Both the position numbers and the translations under genes were made by a program. The notes below the pieces were generated by a model. That model was not told the origin of the DNA and ran no database searches. It saw only the letters and a program-made list of their open reading frames with translations. 64,000 nucleotides of DNA from Bradyrhizobium aeschynomenes (GTDB taxonomy: Bacteria; Pseudomonadota; Alphaproteobacteria; Rhizobiales; Xanthobacteraceae). Where the stretch lies: contig NZ_JABFDM010000001.1 in assembly GCF_013178945.1 (NCBI RefSeq), forward strand, positions 124,001 through 188,000, given 5' to 3'. This document shows, piece after piece, positions 59,310 through 64,000 of this stretch; position 1 is the stretch's first letter, and each line of letters opens with the position of its first letter.

Positions 59310-60011
59310 ATGACCTCAGCGCAATATCTCGCCCGCCGCAGTGAAGTGGAGACTTATTTCGACCGCACCGCGGTTGCCGCCTGGACGCGGCTGACCTCGG
59401 ATGCGCCGGTGGGCCGTATCCGCGCGACCGTTCGCGCCGGTCGCGACGAGATGCGGCGGACGCTGCTGTCGTGGCTGCCGCTCGACCTGCGCGGCGCGCG
59501 GATCCTGGATGCAGGCTGCGGCACCGGCAGCTTCTCCATCGAGGCGGCGCGCCGCGGTGCCGACGTCGTCGCCGTCGACATCTCGCCGACGCTGATCGAG
59601 ATCGCGCAGCGCCGGCTGCCCGACGACATCAGCCGCGATGCGATCCGCTTCGTCGCCGGCGACATGCTCGACCCCAGGCATGGCGGCTTCAACTTCGTCG
59701 TCGCGATGGATTCCTTCATCCACTACCGCGCGGAGGATGCCGTGCGCATCGTCGCCGGGCTTGCCGGGCGGACGTCCGATGCGATCCTGATGACTTACGC
59801 GCCGCGCACGCCGCTGCTGGCCGTCATGCACGCGGTCGGCGGCCTGTTCCCGCGCGGCAACCGCGCGCCGGCGATCGAGCCGGTCGCGGAGCAGAAGCTG
59901 TCTCGCCTGATCGCTGATCATCCCGATCTCGCCGACTGGCGTTGCGCGCGCAGCAGCCGCATCGCCAATGGCTTCTACATCTCGCAGGCGCTGGAGCTCC
60001 GCCCGTCATGA
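59310..60011 (+). CDS. bchM: Magnesium-protoporphyrin IX methyltransferase BchM
   Basis: A 233-residue SAM-dependent methyltransferase forming Mg-protoporphyrin IX monomethyl ester. SAM motif I is RILDAGCGTGSFSIEAARRGADVVAVDIS (about 66-94), with FVAGDMLDPRHGGFNFVVAMDSFIHY further on. It supplies the substrate of the cyclase AcsF encoded at the right edge. It is 15 bp after bchL and overlaps lhaA by 4 bp. Confidence 0.96.
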   Translation: MTSAQYLARRSEVETYFDRTAVAAWTRLTSDAPVGRIRATVRAGRDEMRRTLLSWLPLDLRGARILDAGCGTGSFSIEAARRGADVVAVDISPTLIEIAQRRLPDDISRDAIRFVAGDMLDPRHGGFNFVVAMDSFIHYRAEDAVRIVAGLAGRTSDAILMTYAPRTPLLAVMHAVGGLFPRGNRAPAIEPVAEQKLSRLIADHPDLADWRCARSSRIANGFYISQALELRPS

Positions 60012-61438
60012 GCGCGCGCGCACCATCGGTCCTGCAACTGTGGACGCGGCTGTCGTCGCGCTATCTGCCGTTTGCGGATGCCGCCTCGACCGAGCTGCCG
60101 CTGTCACGCCTGATGCGGCTGTCGCTGTTCCAGGTCTCGATCGGCATTTCGGTGGTGCTGCTCAACGGTACGCTCAACCGAGTGATGATCGTCGAGCTCG
60201 GTGTTCCCTCCTGGCTGGTCGCGACCATGGTGGCGCTGCCGCTGGTGTTCGCACCCTTGCGCGTGCTGATCGGCTTCAAGTCGGACCATCACCGCTCCGT
60301 ACTCGGCTGGCGCCGGGTGCCCTACATCTGGATGGGCACGCTTCTGCAGTTCGGCGGACTCGCGATCATGCCGTTCGCGCTGCTCCTGCTGTCGTCGGGC
60401 GACGCGCCTGCCCAGGTGATCGCCGGCCGCATTGGGGCCGCGCTCGCGTTCCTGCTGGTCGGCGCCGGGCTGCACACGACGCAGACCGCGGGCCTTTCGC
60501 TCGCGACCGACATCGCGCCGGAGCAGTCGCGCCCGCGCGTCGTCGCCTTCCTCTATGTGATGCTGATGTTCGGCATGATGGCGAGCGCGCTGACCTTCGG
60601 CGGCCTGCTGGCGGATTTCAGCGAGATGCGCCTGATCCAGGTGATCCAGGGCGCGGCGCTGACCGAGATGGTGCTCAACGTCATCGCGCTGTGGAAGCAG
60701 GAGGCGCGCGATCCGTCACGCACCTCGGCGAGCCGCGCGCGGCCGCGCTTCGGGGATTCCTGGCGGCACTTCCGCGAGGCCGGTGGCTCGGTGCGGGTGC
60801 TGGTCGCGGTCGGGCTCGGCACCGCCGGCTTCACGATGCAGGACATCCTGCTCGAACCGTATGGCGCGGAGATTCTGCATCTGACCGTCGGCGAGACCAC
60901 CGCGCTCACGGCCCTGTTCGCGGCAGGCACGCTCGCAGGCTTCGGCCTGTCCGCGCGGCGCCTTGGTAAGGGTTCCGATCCCTATCGCGTGGCGGCGCTC
61001 GGCGGCTTCATCGGATTGTTTGCGTTCGTCGCGGTGATCTTCTCGGCGCCGCTCGCCTCGCCCTTGCTGTTCCGGATCGGTACGACGCTGATCGGATTCG
61101 GCGGCGGCCTGTTCGCAGTCGGCACGCTGACGGCGGCGATGGCGCTGGTGCAGAACGGCGAGAGCGGGCTCGCGCTCGGCGCCTGGGGCGCGGTGCAGGC
61201 GACGTCAGCGGGGATAGCGATCGCCGGCGGCGGCGCCATTCGCGATGTGATGTCGCAACTGGCACTGGACGGGCGCCTCGGCGTGGCGCTGGCGGGGCCG
61301 GCGACCGGCTACAGCATCGTCTACCACGTCGAGATCGCGCTGCTGTTTGCGACATTGGCCGTCATCGGACCTCTGGTCCGGCGGCGGGCGGCGGAGCCGC
61401 AGCAATTACAATTCGGAATCGCTGAATTTCCAGGTTAG
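60008..61438 (+). CDS. lhaA: LH1 assembly protein LhaA (PucC family)
   Basis: A 476-residue PucC-family MFS-like membrane protein with about 12 spans. Seen: LMRLSLFQVSIGISVVLLNGTLNRVMIVELGVPSWLVATM, GFKSDHHRSVLGWRRVPYIWMGTLLQFGGLAIMPFAL (in pieces), THTTQ-like LHTTQTAGLSLATDIAPEQSRPRVVAF and MQDILLEPYGAEILHLTVGETT. In Rhodobacter, LhaA, encoded between bchM and puhA, is needed for normal LH1. The ATG at 60008 overlaps the bchM stop. Confidence 0.94.
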   Translation: MSARAPSVLQLWTRLSSRYLPFADAASTELPLSRLMRLSLFQVSIGISVVLLNGTLNRVMIVELGVPSWLVATMVALPLVFAPLRVLIGFKSDHHRSVLGWRRVPYIWMGTLLQFGGLAIMPFALLLLSSGDAPAQVIAGRIGAALAFLLVGAGLHTTQTAGLSLATDIAPEQSRPRVVAFLYVMLMFGMMASALTFGGLLADFSEMRLIQVIQGAALTEMVLNVIALWKQEARDPSRTSASRARPRFGDSWRHFREAGGSVRVLVAVGLGTAGFTMQDILLEPYGAEILHLTVGETTALTALFAAGTLAGFGLSARRLGKGSDPYRVAALGGFIGLFAFVAVIFSAPLASPLLFRIGTTLIGFGGGLFAVGTLTAAMALVQNGESGLALGAWGAVQATSAGIAIAGGGAIRDVMSQLALDGRLGVALAGPATGYSIVYHVEIALLFATLAVIGPLVRRRAAEPQQLQFGIAEFPG

Positions 61439-61457
61439 CCCAGTCGGGGAGGAAGCC

Positions 61458-62237
61458 ATGACGTCATTCACGAGCTACATCGATGTCGCCCAGGTCGTGC
61501 TTTACGGCTTCTGGGTGTTCTTCGCAGGACTGATCTTCTACCTGCGCACCGAGGACAAGCGCGAAGGCTATCCGTTGCAGTTCGAGGGCCGGATCGGCCG
61601 GCAGGTCCCTGCGAGCGGCAAGGGCTTTCCGACGCCGCCGTCGCCGAAGACCTACCACATGCATGGCGGGCGCACTGCGACCCTGCCGAACTGGGACAAC
61701 GACCGCGCCGACGCGCCGGTCACGCCGATGTATCCATGGCCGGGCACGCCGTATCTGCCGACCGGCAACCCGATGCTCGACGGCGTCGGCCCGGGCTCCT
61801 ATGCCGCGCGCAAGGACGAGCCGGAGCTGACCATGGACAACATCCCGGCGATCGTGCCGCTGCGCGTCGATGGCAGCATCTTCATCGCCACGGAGGATCC
61901 GGATCCGCGCGGCATGCCGGTGTTCGGCTGCGACGGCAAGCTCGGCGGCAAAATTCGTGAAGTGTGGGTCGACCGCGCCGAAATGCTGATCCGCTATCTC
62001 GAAGTCGAGGTCGACGGCATCGTCGGTCGCCACGTGCTGCTGCCGATGACGATGTGCGTGGTCGACAAGTCGCGCAAGGCGGTGCTGGTCGATGCCATCC
62101 TCGGTTCGCAATTCGCCAATGTGCCCGGTCTCGCCAGCCCCGATCAGGTCACCAAGCTCGAGGAGGACAAGATCGTCGGCTACTACGGCGGCGGCCATCT
62201 TTATGCGACCGCTGCGCGCCAGGAGCCGCTGCTGTGA
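61458..62237 (+). CDS. puhA: Reaction centre H subunit PuhA
   Basis: A 259-residue subunit with one N-terminal span (VAQVVLYGFWVFFAGLIFYLRTEDKREGYPL) and a cytoplasmic beta-rich domain: KTYHMHGG, GPGSYAARKDEPELT, GMPVFGCDGKLGGKIREVWVDRAEMLIRYLEVE and FANVPGLASPDQVTKLEEDKIVGYYGGG. It caps the L-M core and controls proton access to QB. GGGGAGGAAGCC precedes the start. Its stop overlaps puhB (GTGA). Confidence 0.97.
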   Translation: MTSFTSYIDVAQVVLYGFWVFFAGLIFYLRTEDKREGYPLQFEGRIGRQVPASGKGFPTPPSPKTYHMHGGRTATLPNWDNDRADAPVTPMYPWPGTPYLPTGNPMLDGVGPGSYAARKDEPELTMDNIPAIVPLRVDGSIFIATEDPDPRGMPVFGCDGKLGGKIREVWVDRAEMLIRYLEVEVDGIVGRHVLLPMTMCVVDKSRKAVLVDAILGSQFANVPGLASPDQVTKLEEDKIVGYYGGGHLYATAARQEPLL

Positions 62238-62887
62238 GCACGCGTCGCGACCAGGATCAGCTGATGCTGCCGGCAGGCGAGCGCCTGCTCTGGCAGGGAC
62301 AGCCCACGGTGAAGGCGCTGCTGCTGCGCGTTTTCCACCTGCGCCTGGTGCTCGCCTACTTCGCGGCGCTGTTCGGCGCCCGCGTGGTGACGGGCACGCT
62401 GGATCACCAGCCGCTCGTAGCCTCGCTCGTCAGCGCGTCGTCGCTGGTGGTGCCGGTGGCGATCGCGACGGTGCTGCTCACCGGGCTTGCGGTGCTCTAC
62501 AGACGCACCACGCGCTACACCATCACCTCTCGGCGCGTGCTGCTGCAGTTCGGCGCCGTATTGCCGATGACCTTGAACGTGCCGTTCAAGCAGGTCTCGC
62601 GCGCCGACGTGAAGCTCTTCTCCGACGGCTCCGGCGATCTGCCGCTCGGGGTGAAAGCGCAAGAACGGCTGTCCTGGCTGCTGCTATGGCCGCATGCCCG
62701 TCCGTGGCGGTTGAACGAGGTCGAGCCGATGCTGCGCGGCGTGGCTGATGCCCGCGAGGTGGCCGAGATCCTCGCCAAGGCGCTGGTCGCAGCATCGGAT
62801 GGCGCGGTCGCTACGCAGCCGATCGCTGCCGGCAACGGGCAGCCGCAAGGCGCCTCGCCTGCCGGCGCGGTCGCCAGCGCGGCGTGA
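62234..62887 (+). CDS. puhB: Photosynthetic complex assembly protein PuhB
   Basis: A 217-residue PH-domain-like membrane protein. N-terminal LPAGERLLWQGQPTVKALLLRVFHLRLVLAYFAAL, two to three spans, then TTRYTITSRRVLLQFGAVLPMTLNVPFKQV and ERLSWLLLWPHARPWRLNEVEPMLRGV. PuhB assists reaction-centre assembly in Rhodobacter. The GTG start at 62234 overlaps the puhA stop. The Ala-rich C-terminal tail (last 30 residues) is probably disordered. Confidence 0.93.
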   Translation: MSTRRDQDQLMLPAGERLLWQGQPTVKALLLRVFHLRLVLAYFAALFGARVVTGTLDHQPLVASLVSASSLVVPVAIATVLLTGLAVLYRRTTRYTITSRRVLLQFGAVLPMTLNVPFKQVSRADVKLFSDGSGDLPLGVKAQERLSWLLLWPHARPWRLNEVEPMLRGVADAREVAEILAKALVAASDGAVATQPIAAGNGQPQGASPAGAVASAA

Positions 62888-62900
62888 TGAGGAGGGGGTC

Positions 62901-63392
62901 ATGAGCCAAGCCGAGGGCCATGTCGAACATTATGTCGAGCATCACGCCGAACCCGAGATCGTCATTCCGAAGGGCGCATTGCGCGCGGCCTTCGCGCTGG
63001 TGATCTTCTCCCTGGTTGCGGCCGGCGTCGGCCGCTGGACGGGCATAGGCACCGTCCATACGGATCACGCCGCCGCCGTGCAGACGGTGGCGCTGCGGTT
63101 CGAGGACCGCCCTGATGGGGGCATCTCCGTCATGTCGCCGGACGGCGGCAAGGTCGTCGGCATCGTCGAGGTGGGCGGCGACGGATTCTTGCGCACGGTC
63201 CTGCGCAGCATGGCGTTCGACCGCCAGCGTCACGCGATCGGCTCGGGGCCTGCCTTCACGATCAACCGCTGGTCCGATGGCCGCATGAGCCTGGACGATC
63301 CGGCAACCGGGCGGCGCGTCGATCTCGGGCCGTTCGGCGACAACAACAAGCGCCGGTTCACGGAGCTGATGACCATGGGAGAAACGCGATGA
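62901..63392 (+). CDS. puhC: Photosynthetic complex assembly protein PuhC
   Basis: A 163-residue protein with a His/Glu-rich N-terminus (HVEHYVEHHAEPEIVIPKGAL), one membrane span (about 26-43, FALVIFSLVAAGVGRWTG) and a periplasmic domain with LRFEDRPDGGISVM and GFLRTVLRSMAFDRQRH. It matches PuhC in size, topology and position between puhB and acsF. AGGAGGGGGTC precedes the ATG at 62901. Its stop overlaps the next gene. Confidence 0.92.
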   Translation: MSQAEGHVEHYVEHHAEPEIVIPKGALRAAFALVIFSLVAAGVGRWTGIGTVHTDHAAAVQTVALRFEDRPDGGISVMSPDGGKVVGIVEVGGDGFLRTVLRSMAFDRQRHAIGSGPAFTINRWSDGRMSLDDPATGRRVDLGPFGDNNKRRFTELMTMGETR

Positions 63393-63694
63393 AAGGACTA
63401 TGGGCCAACGAGCCGCGCCGCTTCGACATCGGCTGCAGCATCGAGGTCGAGCAGACCTCGGAGACGCTGCACGCCCATGTCACGCTCGACCGTGACGTCA
63501 ACATCCGCCCGGGCGACGAGGTCGTGATTCATGGCGAGCCGATCACGGTCAAGTTCGGCGAGCAGCTCAACCTGCGCCGCACGGCCACTGTGGTTCGTGC
63601 TGGTCCGGTGAAGCGCATGATGATGCATGTCGCGGGCTATCTCGAACTCACTGAATTGTACGACGTCAGCTTTTCGGACGGGAGGGTCAGATGA
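63389..63694 (+). CDS. Conserved-position small protein between puhC and acsF
   Basis: A 101-residue soluble protein ([21 protein letters not shown], then [27 protein letters not shown]). It reads as a beta-rich, SH3-like fold with no membrane span. It overlaps both puhC and acsF by 4 bp, so it is clearly translated in the puh-acsF operon. Rhodobacter has a much shorter orf (orf55/puhD) at the same place; homology to it is not evident from reading. A role with the AcsF cyclase is possible but only inferred. Confidence 0.85.
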   Translation: MKGLWANEPRRFDIGCSIEVEQTSETLHAHVTLDRDVNIRPGDEVVIHGEPITVKFGEQLNLRRTATVVRAGPVKRMMMHVAGYLELTELYDVSFSDGRVR

Positions 63695-64000
63695 TCGCAA
63701 TGGAAGGCGGTTCCGGCAACATCTCCACCAAGATGGCGCTGGAGGACACGATCCTCACGCCACGCTTCTACACCACCGATTTCGCGGCGATGGACCGGCT
63801 CAACGTCGATCTCGTCCGTCGCGAATGGGATGCGGTCATGGCCGAGCTGCGCGCCGACCACAACCGCAAGCACTTCGTGCGCACGCCGGAGTTCGACAAG
63901 GATCTCAACGAGCTGCCGGAAGCGCTTCGTGCCGAGTTCAAGGACTTCCTGGTGTCGTCGCTGACGGCCGAGTTCTCCGGCTGCGTGCTCTATGCCGAGA
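63691..64000 (+). CDS. acsF: Aerobic Mg-protoporphyrin IX monomethyl ester cyclase AcsF, cut by window edge
   Basis: The first 103 residues are present. The start [22 protein letters not shown] is followed by [40 protein letters not shown] and the first diiron-ligand helix [18 protein letters not shown]. The text matches AcsF N-termini closely. AcsF uses O2 to form the isocyclic ring, so bacteriochlorophyll can be made under air. No anaerobic cyclase (bchE) is in the window. It is coupled by ATGA to the 101-residue protein gene. Confidence 0.95.
   Translation, partial: MIAMEGGSGNISTKMALEDTILTPRFYTTDFAAMDRLNVDLVRREWDAVMAELRADHNRKHFVRTPEFDKDLNELPEALRAEFKDFLVSSLTAEFSGCVLYAE

Overview
The window is GC-rich alphaproteobacterial chromosome. 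It most resembles a photosynthetic Bradyrhizobium (the Aeschynomene-nodulating BTAi1/ORS278 clade) or a close Rhodopseudomonas relative. The grounds are an almost complete photosynthesis gene cluster for an aerobic anoxygenic phototroph (bch, crt, puf, puh, start of acsF), two different ppsR genes, and a bacteriophytochrome gene next to one ppsR close to pufM. This species assignment is inference from gene content and order; no database search was made.

Region 1 (1-11757) is ordinary accessory metabolism. It holds the end of a dipeptide/oligopeptide-type ABC transporter (two ATPases and a Tat-exported binding protein), a sugar-phosphate isomerase/epimerase, a secreted protein of unknown function, a beta-propeller/winged-helix-regulator/DUF899 trio, and a NitT/TauT-type ABC transporter. 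Region 2 (11888-18507) is a divergent histidine-utilisation locus: hutF-hutC leftward and hutI-hutH-hutU rightward, around a GntR/HutC-type operator.

Region 3 (18590-64000) is the photosynthesis cluster and starts only 82 bp after hutU. In order: bchI-bchD-hydrolase-bchO (Mg chelatase), crtI-crtB-small ORF, crtC-crtD (leftward) against crtE-crtF (rightward) for spirilloxanthin-type carotenoids, then the bchCXYZ-pufQ-pufBALM superoperon for chlorophyllide reduction, LH1 and reaction centre. Next come a heme oxygenase facing bphP and ppsR2, cycA (cytochrome c2), the leftward aerR-ppsR1-bchG-bch2-bchP-small membrane protein operon, and the rightward bchFNBHLM-lhaA-puhABC-orf101-acsF superoperon, cut by the right edge.

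Regulation can be read from the DNA. Perfect TGT-N12-ACA PpsR/CrtJ palindromes lie before crtI, in tandem (25 bp apart) between crtD and crtE and before bchC, singly before cycA, and before bchF. The regulators themselves (two PpsR proteins, AerR, and the bacteriophytochrome with its chromophore-producing heme oxygenase) are encoded between the regulated operons. Points for a second look: ppsR2 and bphP share one reading frame separated by a single amber codon; the conserved CrtC N-terminus lies upstream of any usable start and inside crtD; BchF has an apparent 70-residue N-terminal extension containing a PpsR site; LH1 beta has a C-terminal extension; three hairpins (two with GNRA loops) precede pufB; and large intergenic inverted repeats occur at seven places.
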